Source: Synchiropus splendidus
Taxonomy: Eukaryota; Chordata; Actinopteri; Syngnathiformes; Callionymidae
Reading direction: 5' to 3'
DNA length: 64,000 nucleotides
Assembly: GCF_027744825.2 (NCBI RefSeq)
Contig: NC_071336.1
Location: forward strand, 12,666,001-12,730,000
Below the pieces are notes generated by a model. It did not search any database and was not told the DNA's origin. It saw only the letters and a list, made by a program, of their open reading frames with translations. Positions 12,516 through 25,030 of the stretch are shown here, piece by piece. Every line of letters starts with the position of its first letter. Positions within the stretch are counted from its first letter, which is position 1. Position numbers and translations under genes: made by a program.

Positions 12516-15500
12516 GTCGAAACATATAGACGCCACTGGCGTGATTATTGCATTAGATATGCATCAAGAGTTCAGACAGAGCCACTGCAAATGTGAAATG
12601 GGTAGATCTCTGCACAGATACATACCGTCGAGGCACAATGCAGTAGATTTCATGTGTGAAGAAGAGAGAATTGTCTATCCACAGCACTTACTTTCCGCGA
12701 ATTCCAGTCTCACAAAAGTTATCAGAGCCCTGCCCCCAAATGTAATGACTCATTTTTATTCTATTTACTGCCTTTTAATGCGCAGGAATTTCTATTTTAG
12801 TGAGCCAGTCCCCAAGTGGCCTCCAACAGAATTATTCTTCGCGAAGATGCCAGCTGCTGCCAAAAACAGAACACTGAGAGGGCAAATAAGTTTGTCAGTG
12901 TTTCAAGGATTAACGGAAAACACTCGCACTCAATGTAACATTCAATGCTTTTTAGGAGAGATTCTCTTTTCATTGTGCTCTTGATGAAGAACATGCAGAG
13001 TCCAAATTGGTTGTTAGGTGTGGGAATACAATTACAGAAACCAGAACTTCAACTCTGAAAAGATTTGTTCTCAGGGCCACAGAAACGTTCTATTTCGTCC
13101 AAAAATTGGATCATAGAAATTCACTATTTTTAAAATCCAATAATTACATGTACAGTATGTGACTTTGGCGGATATTCAAATGGCAAAAATAATCTTCCAA
13201 GAAACACTGTCCAGAAAAGAGGGACAGGATTTATACTGAACTTAAGATATCAATATGTTGAGGACGACAAGAGGCGTTCCTGTCATTCTCTGGAATCAAC
13301 CTGAGGATTAATTTGAATGTGAGAGAAAATGCACCAACATTTATCATCTCAAGTGTTATTTGTTTACATAATAATACATTGTTGCAGCTGTTTGAGTCTC
13401 TATGTTGATATATATATACCTTTAGTAGTGATTTTATTTATTTTGATTGGGCGAGGGGCTGGGTGAGTCTGTCTATACACACTGTCAAAGTAAAATAAAC
13501 TAAGGTGATGGGAATGTGGGACGATAAATCCTGCGGCTTGTCATGTTTATCGAGGACTATTTTAGGGATCTTTGGTACTGGACAGCAGTTTCCGACGGCA
13601 CTTTTTCCAATGTATGATTATTTTTGTAGCTTAGCTATCATTTGGGTATATCAATATATTAATGTTGGGAATGTGGCCTTTTGCGTCAATGATGCCAAAG
13701 GCAGCGTTCAGCATTGCATTAGAGCATTAGACTTTTCGACTCTAATTGAAGCGCAGGTTCCACACACGATGCCGTGGGCAGCGAATCAATTAATCGCAGT
13801 TTAATGACATAAGAATTTTTGCGCCAAGAAGCCACATTTTTTAATTTGAATGAATTTGGTACATTACTGAATCAAATGATGGACCCATACATACATTTAA
13901 ACAACAAAATATTGTTTATTTTGCATCAGTTTGACAACAGCACAGTAAATCACGATGGTGGCTGTAGTCAAGTTTTATATCACCTTATTTAAACTAAAGC
14001 TCTTTTAATGTCTTGAAAATATTTGTATAAGAATTTCAATGTTAAAAGAATTTCAAGTACATTCAGTGTAATGGAAACCGTGGTCATTGTGTAGCGAAAC
14101 ACATCCCTGAACCAAAGCAAACAGATGCTTTTGTTTGCTTTTGTTCAGGGATTCCTCCATGTTTGTTGTTGTTGTTCTCATCCTAGCTGCCACGTGTCTT
14201 GTGCATCAGTGTGATCAGTGGACCAGGAACTCCTGCACTGACAAAGGTTCCCTGTTGTCTGGAGAGCAAACTGTTCAATTAAATTAAATTAAATTTGTTG
14301 TAATTAATTAATCATAATAATATTGTCATTAATTCATCATAACTCAGTTAAAGTTCCACCACTAGTTTTTACACCATTGAATGACACAAAAGTCCACTTT
14401 CCTGTCGCCAATATATTACACCACAGGACTGAGGATCTTTTGAATGTAAGTTGCTTTCAGACATTTCACTGGTAAGACGGAGCATTTGCTTTCATCTATA
14501 ACTTGTTCAGACTCAAACCTCAAATGTTTTGTACTAATAGAATCACTTTACACTCATTTCTGCCTCACAAGAAACAAGTCATGTCCAAAGATGCCATGAG
14601 TTGAGACAGGACTGAGGTCCTCCATGAGTAAAGTGCTGAAGCACATCACTCTATTCTCAGTTGAGCTGGAGAGCAGCTGCAGTTGCTGAAATTAACTTTA
14701 CATTAATTACTCTATAAGTGATAACAACATGACATTTTGAAACAGCCCAACAGATCGCAATGTTCTGAATCACGACACAGACACACGTGAACATTTCAGT
14801 CACATGGATCACAGGCAACATACGTTATCAAGTCCTCAGGAGAAAGGCGTCCATTGAGGCCTTTCTCTTTGATCAGCAAACCTCCAGGGGGCTGAATTGT
14901 CCATCTGAGCTGTGGATTTCAAGCCAGGCATTTTAGATTATTTAAATCCCCCCTTAGATCTGTTTACACTGGCTACTGGTTCACCCTGCAGCTGCTCTGT
15001 CGCCCAGGCAGCTTCCACACTCAACCCCAATGCTGGATTTGTTCGACATCTTTCAATTTGTCAGTATTTAACTGTGGTTAACATGCAGCTAGTATCCAAT
15101 GGAAATTTGTGACCTCAATAATTCATTTTCATTCTTCAGTCTTAGATGAGATTATCAACTGACCTCAGGTGATAGAACATTGAGTCTTTCACAGGAGAGC
15201 TAACAATAGACACATTATTTTGGACAAATAATCTGTATTGTGAACTGTGGAAGATAAAACCTGTGTTAAAATTTAGAGATGCACCCAGGTGAAAACGCTC
15301 AGGCGAAACTGAAAATGAGGCAACTGAGGCTGAAAACTGAACCACAGAAATAACTATTATGATATTAGTGATTTTTGGAACCACTGCATTTATGTTGATG
15401 ACTGTGAGCTCATGTCACAAAAGTCAAGCCATGATAAATGCATTCAGTATGATTCAAATATGAAATGATAAATCAACTGCAAAAAAAAACACTGGACAAA

Positions 15501-18480
15501 ATAAAATCTATGCACTGATGAGTCCATTAATGTTCACACTAAATGCCATAAACTACTGATCATTACCAGCAAATAAGCTTGTAATTCATTTATTAATATG
15601 ATCCAGATAGATCTCAGTGATGCATATGTCGACAGACTCTTGGTGTACTTTCGGGTGGGAATACGCTAAAGCATCCCGAGGCAGACGCTGGGATATAGTA
15701 CCTCCACCAAGCCTGCAGTAGCCTGCAGCATCTCCTCAAAAAGAAGAGAGAGAGAGAGATTTACCTGATTTACCTCAAACTAAACTTGTAATATGACTAG
15801 CTTAACCGTCCACGCTGGCCAGTTCACTCTTGACAGCAGGCCATCACAATGACAGCATAATATTTCAGCTTGATGAAGCCTTTCATCATCATGCATATTT
15901 ACATAACACATTAATGCGTCTTACCAACATGTTAACAATTGCTCTTAATGCTTCAGTGAATGCATAATGCTCCAGGTTAAACACGTGGTGTAGTCCATGT
16001 GACACGCAGGTATATGCGGCGTGTCCACTCGGAAACATTTGTGATTTCCATATGCCATACATCACAACATAATCATTGAACAGGTTCTGCACACTGAGAC
16101 TGGATAATGATGAAAAACAACTCAGTGACAGTTTTTTGCCTCCTGTAACCCACTGCACCGGGAACACACACAAACACGGTTGGAAAGTGTTGGGAAACTT
16201 CTGAGTGTGCATTGAGCTCTTTCATGGAAATGCGCCCATTCGGACATCCATCATCAGAGGAGGTCCGCTTGGCGGTTTCTCGGCTCAAACACAAATATTA
16301 AAGAGGAGATAAAAAGGACAGAAGATATGAAACGAAAGTTACCAACACTTTTTCCGTGCTCTCAGGCGTTCACCCCCCTCGAGAGAGATGAACATCACAA
16401 CTGGAGCAGACATGGTTAAGGATGGAGACGTCGCCAGTATTAGCCAGTACTACTATGAACTACAGTAATGCTGAGTACTTTCTCCACAGGTAAAAGTTAC
16501 TTTATTATTATTATTATTATTATTATTTTGTCTGATGTTGCCTCTTGCTAATTTGTTCTGTAAAACAATTACACTGATATGCTGCATGGCAGTACGGTAC
16601 AAGTTTGGCAATTCTTCCTAAAGGCTCTGTCCAGTATATAACAATTGTTTCTACTAAAACTGATAACCCTCAGCTATATTTGTGAATTATTCTCATTGGT
16701 GTCATCACAGTACATGCATTATCCCTATTGTGATGCTTCAACGTATTGATTACACATCTTGAGAATTCTCTCAAAATAGACACGTGTAGCGTAACTCTAG
16801 ATGAGAAGGAGTACCACAGTGTAACTACTACAACTACTAAATACAAACATTACGCCACAGTGTGAAACCAGAATGTAAAATGGACAGTTTCAAGTGTGAT
16901 GGCCATACATTTTAGTTTTATGCAAAGCTACTCTGTTAGTATACTGTAATAGCATGTGAAACTGGAGTAGAGAAAAAAAGCACAGTTGTCCCTTTCACTC
17001 TGTCATGCATTTCAAAAGCTGTGTCCTTCTATAACAATGAGTCTTGATGTCACAGTGGTGTGGCAACTCTGGAAACTATACTCTCATGCCGTACACTGCT
17101 TCCCATTGGCCAGCACTTTCAAGTGAAAAGCAAGATGGCAGATGAATGAGATGGGGTGCAGCTCATGGGAGGAATATCTTCCCATCACTTACATTTTAGG
17201 AGGCCTCCAAAAGAAAGTATGGGGACATCAAGTAACAACTAATTCTGTACTAATATAATTGTTAAAATGTCACAGTCACATTTTGTCTTTTGTCTGAAAA
17301 ATGTATTTGCAATCATTTACAATTCCCCATTATTTTTTTTCTTTTGTTCATGGTCATTGATTGATTGGTTGATGTATTGTTCAGTAAATATCGAGAGATT
17401 TTCTTAGTGCTCAAATACATGATATGATCAATGAGCAAAACACAATCTATTTTTCCAAGCACAGTGCTGAGCACTCCATCAGAAGTAGTCGAAGGAATGT
17501 CATTCTTCACTTTGGACAATCCGAGGCGCACATGGTCCACTCCGTACCTGGCTCTCGCCTTCTCTTATTGAGGTGTTTTAGGAATGCAACTCACTCTGCA
17601 GAGATGCAGTCTGCTAAAGGGCGAGTTTGATGGAGGATTAGGGAGAATGCATTCATTTAAATATCTTGGATTTCAAGGCAGCAGACATCTGTTGAAAATT
17701 CTTGTAATAAGCCTCAGTCGACAACCTTTAAATACCTTTAATCTAACAGGAATAAGCTGTGTTTTCTCACCCGGCCATCAGTCAGCAGCAGACTGAGTGA
17801 AGAGTCATTACTGCAGCGAACACAGAGGAGGTAATTTGTAGTTGAAAAGTCAATAAATCCACTTGCACTAATGGTTTTCCATCAGTAGAACAAAAGCCTT
17901 CAGGGGCTCTGAGTCTCTGCACCCTCCCTCAAACACCAAGGCAGATCTAGACAATTAAAAGTTGACTGGTCAGACCACTTAGTTTGCATGACAATTGGCA
18001 GCATGAGTGTAGGGCGCATCATAATGTCTAGAGCTGTCATCAAGAGGCACCGTAGCTCAAGCACATGTAGATTTCAATACTCACGATGGACCCACATATA
18101 CACTTCAATGTTCAAGGTGAATGGAAAGCATTTCTTAGGTCTCCCCATTTGTATTTGTTTCAGCCAAACACCTCTGTTTAGCCCATTCTGGCTCGCCACT
18201 TTTGAGATTTCCAAACTTCAGACTGTGAAATCCGTCAGTATGCTTGTTGCTTTAAAAAGAATCGCCATCAGCTGGAGAAAAAATCCTGGCATGTTACAAA
18301 CTATACATGACAAATAAAGCTGTTTCTGGTTCGGATCTACAACCATGAGACAAGCAGATAATTCGATTCTCAGGTAGGAGCAGCAATTGCTCGGGATGTA
18401 GGTTGGATTTTCATAGGTTCTTTAGTCGGTTAAAAAAGAGAGGAACCCACTGATATATTGTAATTTTCGCCTCCTCAACA
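12516..18480. other. Intergenic stretch, no supported gene
   Basis: AT-rich sequence with only short, unrecognised frames on both strands, the longest 109 codons at 17988-18317. It includes the TTA microsatellite at 16501-16527 and a short AG run near 15742-15758. I see nothing else of definite identity. Confidence 0.5.
16501..16527. repeat. (TTA)n microsatellite
   Basis: Nine uninterrupted trinucleotide units in noncoding DNA. Confidence 0.9.
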
Positions 18481-18482
18481 AT

Positions 18483-19270
18483 CTTCTTTCTCTTCGGGCT
18501 TCTCCCTTCAGGGGTCTCCACAGCGGATCATCTTCCCCCATCTCACCCTGTCCTCTGCTTCCTCTTCTCTCAAACCTGTCCTCCTTCACCACTTCCATAA
18601 ATCTCCTCTTTGGCCTTCCTCTCCACCTTCTGCCTGTTCCAACCTCAACATCTTCCTACCAATGTACTGGTTATCTCTCCTCTGTACATGTCCAAACCCT
18701 CTCCATCTCGCCTCTCTGACTTTGTCTCCTAAACACCTGACATGTGCTGTCCCTCTGATCTACTGCTTCCTCATCCTATCCATCCTGCTCACTCCCAGAG
18801 AGAACCTCAGTATCTTCATCTCTGCTACCTCCAGCTCTGCCTCCTGTCTTTTCCTCAGTGCCACTGTTTCCAAACCACACAACATTGCTGGCCTGACACC
18901 TCCCCTTTCATCCGACACCCTTTTGTCACACATCACACCTGACACTTTTCTCCAATTATTCCATCCCGCCTGCACCCGCTTCTTCACCTCTTTCTCACAC
19001 TCTCCATTGCTCTGGACAGTTGAGCCTAAATCCTACACCTTCTTTATCTCTACATCCTGTAACTTCACCTGTCCACCTGGGTCCCTCTCATTCACACATA
19101 TGTATTCCGTCTTACTACAGCTAACCTAATCTTCCACTAGCTCACTGCTCTCACCACAGATCACAATGTCATCTGCAAACATCGTTGTCCCAGGGGTTTC
19201 TGGTCTCACCTCACCTGTCAAGCTGTCCATCACCAGTAGGGGCTCAGTCTCACCTCCACCTTGAACCCCT
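18483..19270 (-). mobile_element. LINE reverse-transcriptase 3' remnant
   Basis: Read on the minus strand this is the end of a non-LTR retrotransposon ORF2. At 19150-19180 lies 'TMFADDIVIC', the RT catalytic FADD box, followed by pieces of 'SKTEYICVNE', then 'KKRVQAGWNNWRKVSGV' and 'KRQEAELEVAEMKILRFSLG' in 18760-18987. About 18483-18750 encodes the basic tail. The frame is broken more than once and about 100 codons after FADD are missing. Because the antisense strand is pyrimidine-rich, a long plus-strand frame (18662-19129) arises by chance. It is an inactive copy and I do not assign a clade. Confidence 0.8.
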
Positions 19271-19982
19271 CTGTTACACCTGCAGCACACCTCAATACTG
19301 TCTTACACCTGGCACACATGTCCTGCAACACTCAAACCCTAAAGTTGTGCAGTCCTCCATAACGTGGGCTGAAAATCAGCAGGATAGCAGCAGGAAAAAA
19401 ATAGCTATTAAAGCAGAGGGACGTCCCTGAGCTTAAAAATGACTTCAATTTAGTTTGTCCAAAATGCAAAACCTTGAGCTCAAAGTGCAAGGCTATCTAG
19501 GCCGTCAACCAGATAATAGTGTAGGAAGGAAGTTCGTTTTATCTTATTAAGCCCCGGAAAATCAATGGTCAGTATCACAGGTTACATGTTGAAGAAGAAA
19601 ACAACACCCAGAGGAGAAGCTCACAGAGTGATTTCACCTGCAGCCAGGATATGGTCATTCACTTACGGTATTAACAGCTTGAACAAATGATTGGATGTAG
19701 TGTATCACCAGTAAGCAAGTGAATCACACCATGAGGCCAGAAACAGCATTTGCTTTCCCTGAAGAGCTCTGTCGTTTTCATGGTAAACTGCAGGAGAACG
19801 GATTCAGCTGAGCTACTTTGCCTGCTCTATGTCACGTGTAACACAACAAGGCAGTTATTTAGACAGCGTGCCATGGTTTGGGGGAAAACGGTGTGTTTTA
19901 TTTTATAGACAATTCATCATATTCAGGGGCAAGAAATGTAAATTCGTATGTTTATCACACGCTTTTTAAAGTAGATATTTTA

Positions 19983-20463
19983 GGTGAATTCCTATTCCTT
20001 CCTTAATCCTCAACCTTAATCCCCCAACCTCATTCTATAAAACAAAGGGTAAAGGCAGATTTTGTTTGATTTTGTTAGTTGCAGGGACATCCTTAGCCTG
20101 TTGGGGGCAGCATTACAACAAAGTGGCGGTTCGTCAATTCAGAAGAAGAAGAAATTTACACGATCAGTCACAATGCTGCCTGTAGCTGTGTTTATGTCTT
20201 TTGTCTTTTATATCTCCATTAACAAAGAAAACACATTTGTAGCTCTCTTTGTTTTCAACGGCGTCTTTGATACTACACAAAGGATTCTGGGTATTCCTTA
20301 ATACCGAGGGACGTCACCGAGTTCCTCAATACTGAGGAAGCCACGTTCCTCAATCTTGTTCCTACATGTAACTTCCTAAGCATTGGGACAGTCCTTGCTC
20401 CTCGCAATAAAGCACATTTATGGGGACTGAGGTTGAGGATTAAGGAAGGAATTGGAACGCACC
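19983..20463. mobile_element. Nonautonomous DNA transposon with ~40-bp terminal inverted repeats
   Basis: The left end (19983-20024) and the reverse complement of the right end (20422-20463) agree across about 40 bases, including 'attccttccttaatcctcaa'. The ends begin GGTG and finish CACC. The 481-bp interior contains only a 79-codon frame (20062-20301) without recognisable transposase features. No clean flanking duplication was found, so the superfamily is not assigned. Confidence 0.8.
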
Positions 20464-20929
20464 CATTGTGTCTTCATATGTTATGTGCCAACAATCTGAA
20501 ATTTATGTTGACTTGTCATGTCATGACCGACAATTTAATTGTTGTCATTCATGTAATATATGTATTTGAGTCTGGTAGATTCAAGACCTCAAGTGTCAGG
20601 TTCAATTTTTTAGTGATTCTGAAGTGTGTCAGCTGCGGCGACAACACAGCAGACAAGCAGGTTCTTGGCTCACAACTGTGGAAAATTGGCATTCATGGAG
20701 AAAGAGCAGATAACGGACAAGACACAAACAGCATGCCAATCTGGATTCCAACTCCTGCGTCTGTCAATCATTCTGATGGGCTTGTGCGCCTACCAAGGAG
20801 TTTTAAGAATAGTAGTGTAATAGATGCTCATGGCCTGTGAGTGGAGCACAACACAGCTGGAACAGCATCCAGGCCAAAAGAGCCTTTGGTTTTCTTCACA
20901 GGTTTCTACATGATGCGCTTCATTTACAT

Positions 20930-21692
20930 AGTAGTTACCGTACTTTCCTGCACGTTGTACATTGTAGGACGACTCAGTGTAAGGTATCAGGTTTTAGACA
21001 AACCTGTCTTCCAGCACCAGGCTTCAAAATAAAGATGTCACACAAAATGACATTAGGCCGGTACCAAATTGGTCGTCTTCTGGAATGTGTCCTACCTGCC
21101 GCGGAATGACGACTTCACGTCTGCCAGTAACAATCGGGAGAAATGAAGGATTTGATGACACTTTCTACTACATAATACATCCTCAAAAGACGTTGTGAAC
21201 TCGCACAAATGTCGTCGAACAACGTGTTACAATTGGCCGACATGTACAAGTTATTGCTTTCGTTTGATATCGCACCAAAACCAGAAGCGACTCCTCAGCA
21301 GACTTTTATTCATTTAAGAGCGGTCAATAAAAATCAATGTAGGAGTTTTCACCCCGCCACCAAACAATAACCTGGAAATGTCAGCCAATCGTGACACCTC
21401 TCTCGTTAAACCAGGAAGTAGTAGGACTGATTCTGTATGGACGAAAGCATACATCAAACATCGCCTCATTGAAAACCCCATCGTTGATGCCGGATGTTAT
21501 GTCTTCCCGCGGCAGGTAGGACACATTCCACAAGCCGACCGATTTGGTACCGACAATGGCCTGAAGCCATTTTGTCTTTATTTTGAAGCCTGCGGCAGTT
21601 TTGTCTGACAAATGAGGGAGGTATTCCTGAAACCTGATACCTCACTCTGAGACCAGAGGATGCCCTAAAATGTTCACCGTACTACACAAAAT
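20930..21692. repeat. Large imperfect palindrome (foldback element)
   Basis: The left arm, about 20930-21138, matches the reverse complement of about 21478-21692. Shared blocks run in order: 'aaggtatcaggttt' (right arm 'gaggtatcaggttt'), 'aggcttcaaaataaaga', 'ggtaccaaat', and 'tggaatgtgtcctacctgcc' (20 of 20 identical). Small insertions separate the blocks. The unique centre is about 340 bases. Several frames of 60-90 codons on both strands arise from this symmetry and are not taken as genes. The length of the inverted arms suggests a nonautonomous DNA transposon. Confidence 0.85.
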
Positions 21693-23520
21693 GATCTTCA
21701 ATGGCGCTTTATTGAGCTTAAATGAAGACTCCTCACAGAAGCCATTGAGTGAAATAGACCTCTGGGACAAGCTCAACTGTAGAAACAGGCAAACATCATT
21801 TCATTGTGCTTGTTGAATTGGTTTCAGAGCATTGCAAACAGAAGCAGCCTTGGTTTGCTGCTCTCCATCAGTAATTCTGCAGTAATAGATGGCAGACAAA
21901 GGAAAATCTTCTAAAGTTGTTCGGCCATTTGCTCCTTCAAACAAATAAAAAATGTGGGCCAGCGTTACTGCAGTAATTCTAAAAGGAATAGCTTTATTTG
22001 GAAACAGAGCAGATGAACTTGTGCGGGACAATCTTTTAAAGCTTCCGGCTCTTAGAACTCCTATATCGGATATGTATTAAATGACTTTCTTCAATCGTTC
22101 TCCTTGGTCAGCTAGTTCTTTCTTTGTTGGAGACATAATGTGTGAGCTGGTAAATCAGTCAGTTGAGGTCCTGTGACATCACGTGTGAGAACATAAGATC
22201 AATTTTCTGCTCAAGGAGAGGCAAATGTGAGCCATTCAATTTGTCAACTCCTCGGTCCTTTCTCTTGCAGGCCACACACTTAAAAGAAATTGTAGCGCTC
22301 AGCTTCGAAATCTATTAACTTCCCATTGATCGGCAACAGATGGACTGGGACAAATTATATTGAGTCACTCATGCAATTCGGTCTTCAGCCGCAGCAGGTC
22401 GTCTTTGTCACTGTCAGTCATTGTAAATCAGGTTCCAGCATTGGACTTCACAGTACGTTTGATGAATCTTCGAGGCCCACATCACATCGGAATGATCGTC
22501 GCGCATGCGCACACTCTGGCTTGACCCATGGATCACAGGCACCAGTTGTGCGATCTGGACACAGCAGAGATTTGGAGAGCAGTGGCGGTGCAACACTTAA
22601 CATACTGGGCCCCAGTTGAATAAACTGCCTAAACAAATCTAACTCATTTTAAAGACTGTATTGCTTTTGATGTTCTTGCTCTGTCTCAATACATCTTTGT
22701 AAGAAACATATTTACATTTACAGGGATTACGCCAGGAAAAAATAATGAACAGAACACAGCCAATAAAATACCAATAGAGATAGAATGAATCAGACAGGCA
22801 AGTTTTGAGATTTAATGAGTGACTCTCTCACCAAACAGCAGCGGTCCATCTCTTCATTTGACCGCCGGAACGTGGAACTTAAGTTCTGCAAGCAAAAGAC
22901 TTAAGTTATGATTGTGTTTTTTTGGGATCTTTCCGTGATAAGCACACAGATGTGCCACACTAGTTAACGTGTAGCCCTGCATTTTTAAGAGATATTTGAA
23001 ATTGAGGTCTGTTTTTTGGTTTTACTCCGATCTTTTACTGCTCCAATATTTTGTCCCATGGTTACACTTTTGTCTTCTCACTCAACTCACTCACTTTTCA
23101 TGCAAATGAAAACTGTTTACCCTTCATGCCTATGCTAGTTCTTCTTACAAATTACAATTACAAATAACTTTTTTAAAGAGTTAGTGTATTACAGAAGTAA
23201 ACGAGTGGATTATTTCCTGTACAACCGCATGAGATGAAGTGAACATTTAGGGGATGATGCTATACTTGATTTGCCAATATAGCGATACAAGCAAGTTGCA
23301 TTTTAGTGGACCCAAATTACGGAATAATGGCAGTAATGTGCAGATATACACACATACGTGACTGTGGAGCTCATATTTGATAATCATTATGGCTAACTTT
23401 GCTCTGGATATGAAATGTTGAATCCACAGAGCTGTGTTTGTGTTCATGATCAGCCCACATGATAAACGCAGGGTCACCCCTGCAACAGGAAGCGCCAGTT
23501 GGTAACACAATGTTTACAGA
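21693..23520. other. Intergenic stretch, no supported gene
   Basis: Only short overlapping frames on both strands, none recognised, and no clear repeat structure. Confidence 0.45.
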
Positions 23521-23870
23521 CAAACATGCATCTTAGGGTGCGCCACACAGACACACACAGTCCCGTATTTCTGTCCTTGTTCAGACTTTTGGAGGATTCT
23601 CTGTTGAGTTTCATGCTTTCTCTAGCCTCTCACCCTAAACCTAACCATCCAAAACAAATGGCTAACACTAACCAGCACTTAAACCGTAAACTTAAAGCTT
23701 TTTACTATATCCTACTTATTTTGAAGTCCCCACAAAAGCTGCCCACAAGTAAGGATAAACTATGATCGCGTGCGGACACACACACACTCACATGTTGGAC
23801 ACTCATCAACATAATGCTTTCCCGAGCCTCTTACCCTAAACTAAACCATCCAAAACAAATGGCATGAAGC
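23521..23870. repeat. Teleost dispersed GTGGGGAC-type repeat, two units
   Basis: Two units with the same core as at the left edge: 'cctaaccatccaaaacaaat' at 23639-23658, and a related version near 23840-23862. Short CA runs flank them. Noncoding. Confidence 0.75.
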
Positions 23871-24194
23871 AGTACTCCTAACCTGGGACCCCTTTTCCTT
23901 CCGCCTGAATCCATATTTTCTACTTCATTTTTATATTGTTGAGAAAAAAATCTTACTCTGGTTTGATGGTTGGTTGTGAAAAACTCAGTAAATTGCCTTG
24001 TTATTGGCCTTAAGATTTCAAACTGGCTCACTGTAAAATGTGCGAGACAAGGCTATGCTCTAACAACTGTGCCGCTACAAAGTCATATGCAAATCAGCTA
24101 TTAATTTTTTCGATGGGTGCGCTTTTTTTTGGCTTCAACACCAGACCTGTCGGTGCACAGACCTGCTCTGAAGCAAACTTAAACCTAATTATAA

Positions 24195-24400
24195 TAACAT
24201 TTATTTATTTATTTATTTATTTGTGAAGTTTTAATCCTCAAACTAGGTTTGAAGAAGTGAGAAATGGGACAAAAATATCCTCACTCTGTTGGTTAAAACA
24301 CACATGGGTCCTTGTACGGATAGGAGCACAAGAAGACACACACACACGTTTACGCACGCACACACACACACACGCACACAAACACGTGCACAGTGTTCTT
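24195..24400. repeat. TTTA and CA microsatellites
   Basis: A short (TTTA)n run at about 24199-24222, then imperfect CA-rich sequence at about 24338-24390 interrupted by CG and TT steps. Confidence 0.85.
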
Positions 24401-24799
24401 TCCTGACACTAATTGACACTTTGTGTCCATCACAGTATCATTGTAGGTCATGAGAAAACAAAGTCTTTGATGTGACCTTTGCCCTCTGACCTAATGGTGG
24501 ATTCTACCACTACAAAATATAGAGGTTTCTTAATTAGAGGTCAGCATGGTATATCACAGGGTCACAGCCCAAATTAGTGAACACTCAAGAAGCAGTAATC
24601 TTTCAGTACATCAACATCTTCGCGACATGCAACATGTCAGTGGAGTCCCAGCACGTGTCCAGTATTTTTTCAACTGTGTTATACTTTCAGACACTATTTG
24701 GGGTGAGAGGCAGAGAACGGCCAGGTTACTGGTTACTGAAGACATGGTTTGCATCAGTTACATGAGCACGTTTTAATTGGTTTTCATCCTCCCGCAGAC

Positions 24800-25030
24800 G
24801 CACCATAACCCTTCCCCCAGCCTCTCACCCTTAAACGAACCATCCTAAACAAATGGCTGAAGACCAAACTGAAACCCAGTGATAATGACCCAGTTATTTT
24901 GATGTCTTCATCCTCAAACTGAGGCTTGGATTTGTGTTGTCCAGCCAAATGGTCCCTCACAAGGATTGTGTTTTGTCAGGAATTGGTGCCCACAAGTGAG
25001 GATCAACACACACACACACACATACACATC
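24800..25030. repeat. Teleost dispersed GTGGGGAC-type repeat with CA tail
   Basis: A further diverged unit, with 'cccccagcctctcaccctta' near its start, ending in a CA run at about 25006-25025. Same family as the copies at 1-520 and 23.5 kb. Confidence 0.7.

Noticed and set aside
12541..12984. 147-codon plus-strand frame
   Set aside because: No recognised domain, odd composition, competing minus-strand frame, no splice or conservation evidence.
18662..19129. 155-codon plus-strand frame
   Set aside because: It is the antisense of a LINE reverse-transcriptase remnant; the pyrimidine-rich strand gives few stops. The minus strand carries the recognisable protein.
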